From positions 62,001 to 126,000 of the forward strand of contig VCMS01000109.1 of assembly GCA_022539475.1 (NCBI GenBank): a stretch of 64,000 bases of DNA, read 5' to 3'. The position numbers and the translations under genes are program-made. The stretch comes from Gracilaria domingensis (Eukaryota; Rhodophyta; Florideophyceae; Gracilariales; Gracilariaceae). Below, in pieces: positions 39,977 to 51,223 of this stretch; position 1 is the stretch's first letter; every line of letters begins with the position of its first letter. Under the pieces are notes generated by a model. It was not told the origin of the DNA, did no database searches, and saw only the letters and a list, made by a program, of their open reading frames with translations.

Positions 39977-41830
39977 ATGAGCGGTACCAACTCCTCGGTT
40001 TCTATACCTCGCAAGCGCGATACACACTCAAGCGAACAGAGTATTCAAGTATCCGAACTCGATCACAGTACATCATCTGTCATTCCGATGAACCCGAATC
40101 AGTTTCCTCATCACCCGACGGGTCAAGCGAGCGCGTCGAACTACCCTCAGCCGGGTTCTGCGACGGCTCCACTGCCTCAGTCTCAACCGATGGTCCCGGT
40201 GAACGTTCCGTTATGGAATTCAGCGCAAGCGATGCCGCTGATGGCGAACCAAGCTGGTTGGATATCGAGGGAATCTCTCGCAGTACGCGATCCACTCCGT
40301 GATGGGTTTGCGTTCAGCCGTGCACCGTGGTTTCATCCGGTAGCTGTTAACGATGTCACTCTCCTGGAGTCGTATGCCGAAAACGGCTTCCTACCGGGCG
40401 GTCTGCCGTTAGCGGTAGTGCAATCCCCAGAATGGAAAGTTCGTATAGCGATCGACCCGATGCTCCTCCGGTACGATACCCGCGAGGGTGAGAACCTGAA
40501 CACCGCGCGCGCGGAACACGCGAAGTTGGCGTACAAGAGACTCAGTCGAGTGCAACTCGAGCACCTGGTTCCACCGTCATATGGGTTCGATACTCCGTTC
40601 TACCGTACTTTCGGTGAAGTCCGATATGGAGACAATTTGGCGGCGTTCGACCATGCGCGGTACGCTGGCGATGGCCCGACCACATCGAGGTTGATGTTGT
40701 GCTGGAATCGGCCCATACTCCGAGCGGAGTTCCGATATCTTCGCAAGAACGCTTCCCAGGGTGGGTTCGTCAACCGCATTCGGTTTGAGCGGAAAGCTCG
40801 TTCCCGTCATGGGTATCTGATTCCGTATCCGAATATCGAGACCGAGAGGTACAGACCGCAGGCCCTTGTTGGACGGTTCCCTCCTCTACCAGATTGGTGG
40901 CGTGATGTGGAGGTACCCAAAAGGTGTTTTGTAGAGCTGCCTCCGTGCTTGAGTTACATCGGCTCCCGATTGATCAACGATCCGCGTTCAGGATGGTGGG
41001 GTCCCTTAGCCGGCGAGTGGGTGGCACGCGTAGCAGCGTTTCTCCTCTGGGAGGCTTAGGACAACTACCGTGTTTGGTATATTCCGCCGATGCTTCACAG
41101 CATTATCCGCTCGCTGGATTTGCACACTCCCTTGGGGTCCGAAGAGAACGTGGATGAGATCCATTACATCTTGTATGTTATCGATGGAATCGATTGGGAA
41201 ACGGTGCCCCGTTCGCAACGCGGGAAAGGTCCCCGTCGTCACTTCGACCGCTCACCCGGTAGGAGACATCCCACCGCAGGAGATTTCGTGTATTACGACC
41301 CATGGGAGGGTACGATGACGACTAGCGCGTATGCCGAGTGGGCAGCGAACCAGCCACGGTCGATTCCAGACAGTCACCCCGTTGGGTTCATGTTCAGTGA
41401 CAACTGGGTCGCCCCAGTGGATCTGGATGATCCGAACATGGATACTGGTGGAGAGGCGGCGGGAGCACTCGTCGAGATGGACCAGAAGTTGGTGAACGAC
41501 CTACCGGCGGCGAATCAGGTGTTGCACGCCAGCGGCGGGGTACCCCAGGCTCCTGTGGGTTGGAATGTTCCGACTCAAGCGAGTGATCCGGTGGTGGGTC
41601 CGGCCCCTGTAGCGGCTACCGTTCCTTCGGTCCTTCCGGCCCCGACAGCTCCGGTCGCTCCGGGAGATTCTCCGGCGACCATGGCGATGTTGCGCGCCAG
41701 TCTCCAGAACGCTGGAATTATCGTGCCCGATCATCTCACCACTATGGCAGGGATACTGGCTTACGCCATTCCGCACCCTTCGCAGGGTCCCTCCGGTAGC
41801 GGCGGTGCCGGTCCCTCATCGGGGGTGTAA
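39977..41830 (+). pseudogene. Antisense accessory gene of element D, one nonsense codon
   Basis: 617 codons in one frame from ATG 39977 (MSGTNSSVS) to 41830, broken only by TAG at 41057-41059, where C has Tyr (EAYDSYRVW against EA-stop-DNYRVW). It shares with C and E the blocks APWFHP, LLESYAENGFLPGGLP, FYRTFGEVRYGDNLA, RPILRAEFRYLR, RFERKARSRHG, RCFVELPPCLSYIGS, FDRSPGR and GDFVYYDPWEG. The Gly/Ser/Pro tail is also shared. Upstream, the position equivalent to the TATA box of C and E reads GTAAATA. No known domain. Readthrough or a recent mutation could explain the single stop. Confidence 0.8.
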
Positions 41831-42216
41831 GATGACCAGCAGGGCTGGAGGACTTGGTCCTTAGTATAAGGTAGAAACAGTAAAACCATCTAGTGGTAAC
41901 TTTCCCTTCACCCTTTTGCCTGTTCTTCACGAACTTGATCGATCTTCGATTACTTCTTCACTCACACTGTGTTCAAGTGTACTTCACTTCCCTGGTGCTT
42001 CACTTCTTTGGCGCTTCTTCTACTCTAACCTTTTTAAATCGGTACAACCGGCATTTCGGTATGCTCTTCTTTCTTTCTTCTCACTTCCTCTAGTTCAGTC
42101 TCAACCGCTTCATTGGTCTTCTTCCTTCATTCATCTCCCACACAGAAGGGGTCAACTCTCCATTCTGAGTCTTCCGCATCGCGGTATAGTTGAAAGCTCC
42201 TCACCGGGAACGGTTC

Positions 42217-45200
42217 TTATCCCACCTGAGCTTGGTCCAGGTTGGACGGCAAGGCTGACCGAGTGGGACGGTGGTATGAAACGATCTTCGACCTAGGTAT
42301 GTGCTCGACCGGCTCCATGGTGTCCTCCTCGGCGGAGTAGCCATACCATCGCACTTGGTACAGTACCGTCCCATCGGGGTCTACAACATGACGTACGATA
42401 CGTTCGATCACGTATTCCTGCGGGTACACCTCGGTGTTTGACTGCTCTCCTTCACCCATTGTGGTTTCGTACCTTCGAGGGTGGCGAGGTGGTGGCCGGC
42501 TAACCTCTAGAGGGGTTCCTCTTGGACTTAACCAGTCACGACTCACTAGGAGTTCCTCGCTGCGCGACAACTACAACTTACGCCAGGAGCGTCCAATCTT
42601 CAATCTGAAAGGTTTTTCTTGAAGTACTCTCCTTCTTGAGTTTGACGAGCTTCGGCTCGTCTTGGTTGGGCTTCCGACCGTCCAACGGTAGCTTCGGGAT
42701 TCTGAGCTCCCTCTTGCTATCCAGAAGGATCGTCCGTGCGACGGAGAACGGGCAGGGTCTCGCTCGTGCGCCATGGAGGCGGATTGACCAATCACGGTGC
42801 ATATCGCGGCCTTCTGGTTGGCCAGGCGATGGCACGTGTGAGCCACGAGTTACCCTAACAGGTGTCCGTTCGCCTACGGTTGGCGACCGTACATCGTGCA
42901 CCGTTCACGTGTGGTACTCGCGCACGCGACTTACTGTCAGCAGTTCCCCGCGTCGGCGGTGCTTTCAGTACGTCACCACGTCACACAACGTGTTACTCTC
43001 CATTTGGGTGTGTCATGAGTCGTCTGCCACGCGGCGTGGGTGCACCATCCACGGTTTCCAAACTCGTACTTTGTACTTCACCTTTCCAAGGTTCTTTTCC
43101 CAAATAATACGCGGGTAAGTACGACTTCTCGTTTCCTCATACCACGGCGTGGTTAACACCGGTCGGTAACATTGAGCTGATCTACCGCTTGCCGTTCTGC
43201 GTTCTCCGGAAAGCCCGGGTCTACAGATACTGTCTTCTCCGCTCTGCGGGTGGTGAACTCACTCAGTTGTGGTGTTCCCGACGGGGTTACGTTATCCACA
43301 GCGGTATGTACCCCCTGGGTGGGTCGTGTCGTTTCCTGCGCATTGCTCAACGAACTCGACGGAGTATCACCACGAGGTACAGCGCCTCGGCGCACCACAA
43401 CGCTATCGGTAGAGACCGCGAGATTGGTTGCGGTACCTTGCGACACAGTGTGACCGTGCGACGCCGGTGTAACGGGTTCCGTACTTTCCCCCCCCTCCTT
43501 AGGCCGTGGCACGGGAGCCACGACGTCCGGTGGGGGGTCAACTCTAGTTGAGTTTTCCTCTTCGTCTCCCGCAACGGGTTGTGCTACCCGCGTGGGTGAT
43601 TCTGACTTCGGTAGATCCGATAAGCCGCGATCAGGGCGGAGAGTCGCAGGGCGCGAAGATACGACCTGTTCGTCCCCTGTAGCTTCACCCAGTTGGGTGT
43701 TAACGTGAACGTAGGGTGGTGGGGCCAGCGCGACACGGTCTAACGATATCCGCTCGTAGAGATTATTGTTATCCAATACTACGGTATCTTCCGTGACGGA
43801 AATAACCCTGTAGGGTCCTTCTGCGATAGGCGAGAGCTTGTGGCGGCGTTCCTTCTCCGGATTATAGTATTCTTTGCGGAGAAATACCATATCGTCTGGT
43901 TTGACCTTTGGTAATGGGGTCTTAACCTTCGCATCGAAGTTGCGCTTATAAGCGGCCTGCGCCTTATCCATAGCTGTGCGAGCGACCGGTACCATTTTGG
44001 TTAACCAATCCTTCCAAGCGTTCCTGTATAACCCAACAGACGGGTACGTAGAAAGCGTTTCTTGAGCCTCGATTGCAACCGGTGGTGGCACTCTTGACAA
44101 TACCAACTCAAAAGGTGCTAGCTTCGTTACCCGGTGGACTTGGGTGCTGTACGCATACGTAATAGCGTCCGTATACAAATCCCAATCCTTAGGATGATCT
44201 GCCACATAAGATCTTAATGCATTTAGCATTGTTCGGTTAAATCGTTCTACCTGACCATTTGTTTGGGGGTGGTAGGTGGTCGTAAATAGATTCTTGACAC
44301 TGAAGATCCGAGAGACCTCCTTGAAAAACTTCGACGTGAACTGTGAACCGTTATCTGATAATAGATGAGCCGGTGGACCGTACACAAAGACCCAGTGGGT
44401 GACAAAAGCTTGTGCAACCACGGTGGCCGTAATCCGTTTCAGCGGGACTGTCCGTACCAACTTAGAGAACCGATCGGTGATAACCAGAAGGTATCGATTA
44501 CCTCTTGCGGTTCTGATCAATTCACCGAAGATATCGATAGCGATAAACTCCAAAGGAGACCGTGCTGGGAACAGCGTTAACTTCTTCGCGTACTTACGAA
44601 GTTTCACGTTATTCATTAGCGCACTCGGTGCAAGAGCGTCGTACTGCGTAGCAGTCCAATGCCATTGACGGCCAGTAAAAATCCCTACGCAGGGTCAAGT
44701 ATAGTTTTCGACCTCCTGGGTGGGCTCCTACCTTCACATAGTGTGTCATGACCAACACACGGTTTTGCAGCGAGTATGGGACCACAATTTGGGTATACGC
44801 TTCGACCAACCTAACCAGGTACCCCTGATCGTTAACCTGAAAAGGTATACGATCTCCTCCATTGAGACGAGCGCGAATTCGCGTACAAAACTCATCCGTT
44901 TGCTGTTCTCGGATCATCTCCTCGGGAGTGATGGGTACAAAAGATCCAGTCAAGGGATCCAACTTCTCAGAAGTGAGCAGGATGTCGTCACAGATGTCAT
45001 CCGACAAAGATTCGACCCAACCTGCTTGTTCTTCCACCATAAAGCATGGTATGTCCAGACCGTCAACTGGTGCCGCTTCTGCATTTGTTCCCAAGCGGGA
45101 GAGTGCATCTGCCTGCAGATTCAACGTTCCTTTTTTGTACGTAACTGTGAAATCGAACTCCGATAACCTCAAGCGCCAACGCATCAAGCGTCCTGATGGT

Positions 45201-47618
45201 TCCGAGATTTCCATGAGCCATCGGAGAGATGAGTGGTCCGTATGTACCGTAAAATGGTTGCCCATAAGATATGGCCTCAGTGTAGTTAGAGCCCATACAA
45301 CGGCTAAGCACTCTTTCTCCGAAACTGAGTAGTTACGTTCGTGTACGTTCAAGGATCGCGACCCCAATATCCAATTGGATGTCTCACGCCGTCTTCCGTG
45401 ACCTGAAACAGGGCGCAACCAACCTGTTGTGCACTGGCGTCAGTGTCTACTTCGAATGGAAGTCCTAGCTTAGGCAAAGCCAAGATTGGCTGTGACATTA
45501 CTGCGTCAATTAATGCCGAAAAGGCAGACGCTTCCGCGTCGCCTAGGGGTTCCAGTTGAACTGGTTGACCTTTCCTCAAAAGGTGGTTAAGAGGGGTCGC
45601 AATATCTGCGAAGTTCGGGACAAAACGCCGATATACATTACAAAGACCCAGAAAACTGCGGAGTTCCGTTTGTGTCGTAGGGTGTTTCGCTTCCTTCAGC
45701 GACTTCACGCGAACTGCGTCAACTGAGAGCTGTCCAGGTCGAATGATATGCCCTAGGTATTTGACAGAATCTGTGAAGAACTCGCACGTCTTGAGTTTCA
45801 GCGTAATGCCCGCGTCCTTGAGGACTCTCATGACGTCCCGGACGTGTGTTAAGTGGTCATCAAGGTTATCGGAGAACACGATGATATCGTCAAGATACAC
45901 CAAGCAGGTCTTCCACTTGAATCAAGCCAAGAGGATATCGATAGCACGTTGAAACGTAGCCGGTGCGTTGGTTAATCCGAACGGCATTCGTTTAAACCGG
46001 TACAAACCTTGGTGGCACACAAAAGCAGTTTTGTCCTTATCCTTTTCACGGATCGGAACTTGCCAGTATCCCCAATTGGCATCCAAGGCGGTGAACACTG
46101 TAGCACTCCCAAGCGAGTCAATGTATTCGTCCATCCTGGGTATGGGATAAACGTCTTTGACGGTGACCGAATTTAGACGACGGTAATCAATACAGAATCG
46201 CCATGATCCGTCCGCTTTCGGAACTAGCACCACGGGTGAGGCCCAAGCGAATTGAGCCGCCTCTATGACGCCAGCGCGTAACATCTTCTCAACCTGAGAT
46301 TGCTCTTCTTCCCTAGCTTTGGGACCAGCCCGGTATGGGTGTTGGGAAATGGGGCTAGTACCTGGAAGTAGATCAATACGGTGTTCCGTGATTCCAATTG
46401 TCCCGAGGGATCCATCCCACATGGGTGTGAACTCCCTCAACATTTCTCTTAGCTTACCTCTATGAGATTCAGGTACATGATCAAAATTCAACTGTTCCGG
46501 TTCCTTGACAGGGTCTGTATTTTCCGTTCCTGGTGGCAACGCTTTACCCTCGGTGGGTGCCAGCGATTCGGTGACTTCGCTCGCCGGGGTAACCGATGCG
46601 GTAAAAGCGGTTTCCGCTGATCCCTCCCCCTCCTTAGCATCGGTTATACCGGGAACATCCGCAACGGGTATCTTCGTCGGTAGGATAGCAGCAGGGTGTG
46701 GGAGAGTGGTACCAAGGATTTGGTTTTTAGCTAACCACTGTCGGGTTGTGCCAAAGTTGGAAACCAAAACTCTGAATGGTTTGTCGGGTTCCACCGAGAT
46801 TACTCCGTTCGCCAAAGCGAGTTGCTTCTGATCATACAATGATGGCAATGGTTGTACCACACGTAGACCAGACTGCTTAGTAGTTATGGTGACCCAAACT
46901 TGGGATTGCGCAGGGATTGCGATGGCATGAGCCACATGGAGCTTAGATGATACCGGGTCGACGGTTGGAACGTCCTGTGCAGCAGGGAGCGGGACGCGCT
47001 TGCGTGTAGCTCTCTTTAGCGGTTTCCTTACAATCGGTATTTCGGAACCATCATCCATGGTAACAACTCGAGCTCGAGGTCGAATCGCTTCAACAAAACG
47101 ATCACAAAAGTCACAACCGATTATCACCGGTGCGGCAATGCTTTTGCAAACCATGAAATCCACTTTAACCATACAGGTTCCTAATCGTACCATGAGAGGT
47201 ATGTACCCAAGAGTACGCAACGGGTTATTGTTGGCATCCGCGATGTCCAAACCTGGGCCATGACGAATTTCATCCCGTAGCGCGGGTGGCACCAACTCAA
47301 GGTGATTCAGGTTCGGTGCAGTTCCTGTATCCAACACAAACAACTGTCGAACCATGAACTGGTTAGACAAGCCAAGATCGGCATAAACTTTGTAGTTTCT
47401 CTTGGCCATCACAAGAACTCTTTCCGGAATACGGAGATTACGGGACCGTATCCACGGACGACGTAGAACCGAAAGGTGTTCTGAGCTCACGTCAGTTGTA
47501 GCCGCTATCCTTGAAAGGATTCTAACAGCTGGGGAGCGAAGCTGTGACGCCTCGGGCGCCTTCAACTTTGGCTCGGAAGGCGCCCCTCCCGTAGGGGAAA
47601 CTCTCGAAGTCAGTTTTT
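42217..47618 (-). pseudogene. Pol of element D, broken
   Basis: Entered by -1 frameshift from gag at 47613-47619. Protease is VLDTGTAPN (Thr after DTG where C has Ala). RT is intact to LLA, then TGA where C has Arg (LLARFKWK), then YLDD. Frameshifts fall near 45355 (before SRSLNVHERNYS) and 44612 (at CTEC/NNVKLRKY). Integrase core has AIDIFGEL, SDNGSQF and NGQVERFNR. After about 43153 the linker has many stops; the chromodomain remains at 42220-42450 (YVIERIVRHVVDPDGT...YQVRWYGYSAEEDTMEPVEH). Non-functional as it stands. Confidence 0.9.
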
Positions 47619-49677
47619 CTGAACGGGGCTCACCGAATTCGGTGCGTGAACTCCGTTCGGGGGGCCTAACTGAACCCCATGCATGGGTACTTCGCCTTGA
47701 ACCTGGTTCGAAGGTGCCTGTGCCGGAACGGAGGGCTGAGCATAAACCGGAACCGGTAATCCCAGTTCGGCTCTGGCCTTATCATATTCCTTTCGTGGAA
47801 CAGATTCCTTTTCCTCGGGCGTGAGGGCGTCGTAATACGCAATAATTTTCGGCCTGTGCGACGGCGGAAATACGCACTGCGTCGATACGTGACCTGGAAG
47901 GTAGCACTGGTAACATATGACCGAGGCCGGTTTGTCGCGAGGGCGATTGTCCACTCGACGTTGTGGTGCTGTGTCCTTCCACCCTGGACGCTTCAGAGGC
48001 GACGAATTGTTAGCGAAGGCAGCGGGGCTGCAGGCACCCGGACACCTTGGGCATACAATGCGGGGTCTTCTTCCGTGCTCGGAATCGAGGTTGACGGCAG
48101 GTTTGTAGATCCGTAAGAATCGGGGTTACTTCCGATGAAGTGGACGTTATCAGCATCACCGACAGCGGTTTCACGTCGCAAAACCGACATCGATCGTGAC
48201 GAACTCTCCGCGAGTAGCGCTTTCGAGCGGCGCTGGCCCGGGTTGCGGGCTCGATACGTCTCTCCTTCCGCCTGGGCGTAATTAACCAACTCTAGGTACG
48301 TCATTCGGCGTTTTTCCTCGCGTCGGCGAGCGACCATCGACCAAATGGTGGGGTCCAAACCATCAACAAACATGGTACACCGCTCCTGTGCGGAATACAC
48401 ATTACCACATCGGTGAAACGCTTTGTTCAACCGCGTTGAATAAACCGTTTCAGATTCTCCACTCTTCTGTCTAGTGTCGCGAACAGCAAGAGTAGCGCTG
48501 TAAATCGCGTTGGAAGTCGCGTACGACCTGAGAAGGTAGTTCACGGCTTCCGGCCAACACGTGACTCCTCCTTCCGAGGCTCTCGAGGTTCCTCGAACTG
48601 AGTTGTACTGATCTTCCGCAGTCCCTGTTAGGAAGTACTGCAGTGCCACATATGCCTGTGCTTCACTCATACCGAGTATATCGGCCTCCTGGACGAACCT
48701 GGCAAGGAAATCCAAGATAAAGATAGGATCTGTCCCCGAGAACTTCCTTGTTTCAAGGATAACATTCAACCTTCGAATGTAGTCCTTCACCTTACCGATT
48801 CCTCGCGAGGAGCGATTCGAAGTAACATCTTCCAACCGATAATAGGGTACGACAACAGCTTTGTGTAGAGCGGGTCCGTCGGCTTTAACTCTTTGAGTCC
48901 CAAGTGGCGCCGTCCTTTCACGCGTGATCTCATCACTGCCTGAGTAGACTGCGTCGCTTTCGACCGTGTCGAACGTGACCTATGACGGTTGTCATCACTA
49001 TCAGATGAATCTGACGAACTGTCTTCAATCATGCCGCTCGAGTCAGAGCGCGATGAATCCGAATCATAGTGAACTCGTTTTGGGTGTCGACGTTTCTGCT
49101 TCACCGAACGATGGTCTTCATCCGCAGATGGATTTCCTTGAGGAACCTGTGCGTCCACAGCTTCATCCATACGGATTGTATCCTCGAGCGTTTCCAAGCG
49201 CGAACGAATTCGACCGATATCGGTGCGCATTTCCTCGACAAATGCCCGGTACTCCATGACGAAGACGTCTGGGGTACCCAGATTTTCCATAATGGAATTC
49301 ACGTCCGTTCTCAGAAGACGTAAGTCTCCTGAGACATCCCTCACCTGGCCATTATCAACCTGCGTCCTCAACGAGGTAACATCCTGTAGGAGTTCCACGT
49401 GAGCAGCGTGATTAATATCCAAGCGGGATTCCAACCTAGCCAACTCGGCTACGGTAGCAGCGTTAGGATTAACCATGGATAATGTCTCAACGACGGGTTG
49501 AGCAGAACCCACATTTCCCTTGGGTGCTTCCGTAACTGAATGCGTTCTCCGGGGGCGGGGTACGACCTCAAGAGGTTGCGTCTCATCTGGGATAGACCGG
49601 GACGTCGGTGCAACGGGTGGAACCGCAGCTGACGACCGCGCGGAACCAGCTCGAGAACCTCGAGGCGGTTGCGGTAT
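47610..49677 (-). pseudogene. Gag of element D, two frameshifts
   Basis: Homologous to Gag of C (GRRHLGLKELKPTDPLYTKLL; KFSGTDPIFILDFLARFV; zinc knuckle CYQCYLPGHVSTQC). Single-base frameshifts lie near 48840 (after KLLSY) and 48000 (after PSLT). No ATG opens the frame at the expected position: an ATA at 49675-49677 (followed by PQPPRGSRAGS) may be a mutated start. It ends CAG AAA AAC TGA, as in C. Confidence 0.85.
47613..47619 (-). promoter_or_regulatory. Candidate -1 frameshift site of element D
   Basis: G-AAA-AAC followed directly by the gag stop TGA, identical to element C. Confidence 0.5.
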
Positions 49678-49900
49678 ACTGAAAACCAGTAAGCAATCTG
49701 ATCCAGATGATCCAGTTAAACTCGTACACGAGTCTCCAAAGAACAAGAAAACTCAATAAACCTTCTCGGTAAACCACCACGTCAGCGGTTCACGTTCAAA
49801 AGTTGTCAACCTCCAAAACTCTAAAGAGTCCCCTGATCGTTGTCAGAAAACGGTGATCCGTCAACAATCAAGTCAATTCCACAACAGTGACCTAAAACGG

Positions 49901-49918
49901 TTCTAAGTCGGGAGACCA
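49901..49918 (-). promoter_or_regulatory. Primer-binding site of element D
   Basis: Identical 18-mer to that of C, again three nucleotides from the LTR. Confidence 0.75.
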
Positions 49919-49921
49919 CTT

Positions 49922-50895
49922 TGTGGGGCAAACTCGGAAGAGTGAAACCCACCAGACTGTCCGAAGGTCCGCTCTCGTGAGAGATGGCAGACCAGTGACA
50001 GAGCCCTCTGTACCACCGTAACTCGGTTGTAAGGCCGAAGTGGCAACTGGCTATACCTACAGAGGTGCTAGGCCACGTTGTGAGGAAACGATGAGAAACT
50101 CCAGAGATGGGGTGGCATCGGCAACGATGAAACACGACCAACGACAGGTGTAGTCCCGAGAGGGAAAGCAACAGAAAACAACAACCAAACAACACCCACA
50201 CGCGACGGGTAGGGCCTCCTCGGCACTGTGCCCGGAGCGGGGCGAGATCCTCCAACGGTAATGCACGGGTTTCCGTAAACACGGCAGAACTCTATACAGA
50301 GTCGGATCACTTTGTAATCTAGTCCTATACCTCCTCGGTACGACCCTCAGGTCCCGACGTCAACGACAGATGTTCCTCAAAGGTACCGAGAGGGTAGGAC
50401 CACCGTAACCAGACGTGGCTATACTCGCGAGAGTGATAACCCACGTAGGCGGTTGACGCCAGAGCCTCACTCGTGTAGAGTCCACTCAGGAGAGCGCTAC
50501 TCGACAAAGAGTTCACTTAGAAGTGCTCGGGTTGACTTTACAAAGGTGCTCGCGACGACGAGGTCGAGCTCACCTAAGTAGGTCTAAGCTAACTATGTAC
50601 ACGTGGTGCACACCCGCAGTGGTCCGTACACGTGGCTAGCCCAGTGTCAGGCACCTCAGGTGCACTACCTATTGTCCCGTAATATGCAAACACACGGTGG
50701 TGTAGTACACGCGTCCACCTAGCGGTATTGGCCAGCAATGGCAACCCTGATTACAGGTAACTGTGGGAAAGCCATTCCAAAAGTAACCGCCAAAATTGGG
50801 TCCAACTCATAACTCTTCGAGTGCATCCTCGTATCACTCCCCTGAGTATATGAGGCGCATCATCCTGATAACCACCCAAATTGCGTCGCTCTACA
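49922..50895 (-). repeat. 5' LTR of element D
   Basis: 974 bp, TGTGGGGC...GCTCTACA, followed by duplicated ATAAC and the remainder of E's LTR. Confidence 0.96.
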
Positions 50896-50900
50896 ATAAC

Positions 50901-50983
50901 CTCGAAGTTCTCAGCGATGGGCGTCTCAATAATTTATGATTGTCACTACCGAAACGGTATCGCTGAGGAGTGTTTGCTCTACG
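50901..50983 (-). repeat. 3' LTR of element E, inner 83 bp
   Basis: Continues the LTR from 38923 after element D. It shares GATGGGCGTCTCAATAATTT with the right LTR at 62594. The inner end reads CTCTACG for CTCTACA. Confidence 0.92.
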
Positions 50984-50999
50984 CATCCCCCTTCTTAAG
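50984..50999 (-). promoter_or_regulatory. Polypurine tract of element E
   Basis: CTTAAGAAGGGGGATG on the minus strand at the LTR edge. Confidence 0.7.
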
Positions 51000-51043
51000 A
51001 GCAAAGGACCCTGGTTGACGACGAGTTCGGTGGCGGACATCAG

Positions 51044-51051
51044 TATAAATA
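51044..51051 (+). promoter_or_regulatory. TATA box for E's antisense accessory gene
   Basis: TATAAATA, 60 bp inside the LTR, the same spacing as in C. The ATG at 51062 is only 10 bp downstream, so the ATG at 51224 (MSESN) is the more likely start. Confidence 0.55.
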
Positions 51052-51223
51052 TCCGACCGCGATGGCGGGTTCCGAACGCTCGGCTTTCATACATTCACAC
51101 CCGGACATCACACCAGTCTCTCCAGACCTCTCGAACGCGAGTGCGGACATCACACCAGCCTCTCCAGACCTCTGGAACGCCAGTGTACCTATACCCTTCC
51201 TACTTTCTCCTCCGAAATCTCCG

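Larger units (their letters stand above)
38924..50895 (-). mobile_element. Ambisense Ty3/chromodomain element D (11,972 bp), inserted in E's LTR
   Basis: Two 974-bp LTRs and target duplication ATAAC (38919-38923 and 50896-50900). It has the same organisation as C: gag and chromodomain pol on minus, accessory gene on plus. About a dozen differences between the LTRs were seen (roughly 1.3%). Gag and pol contain frameshifts and stops. Confidence 0.96.
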
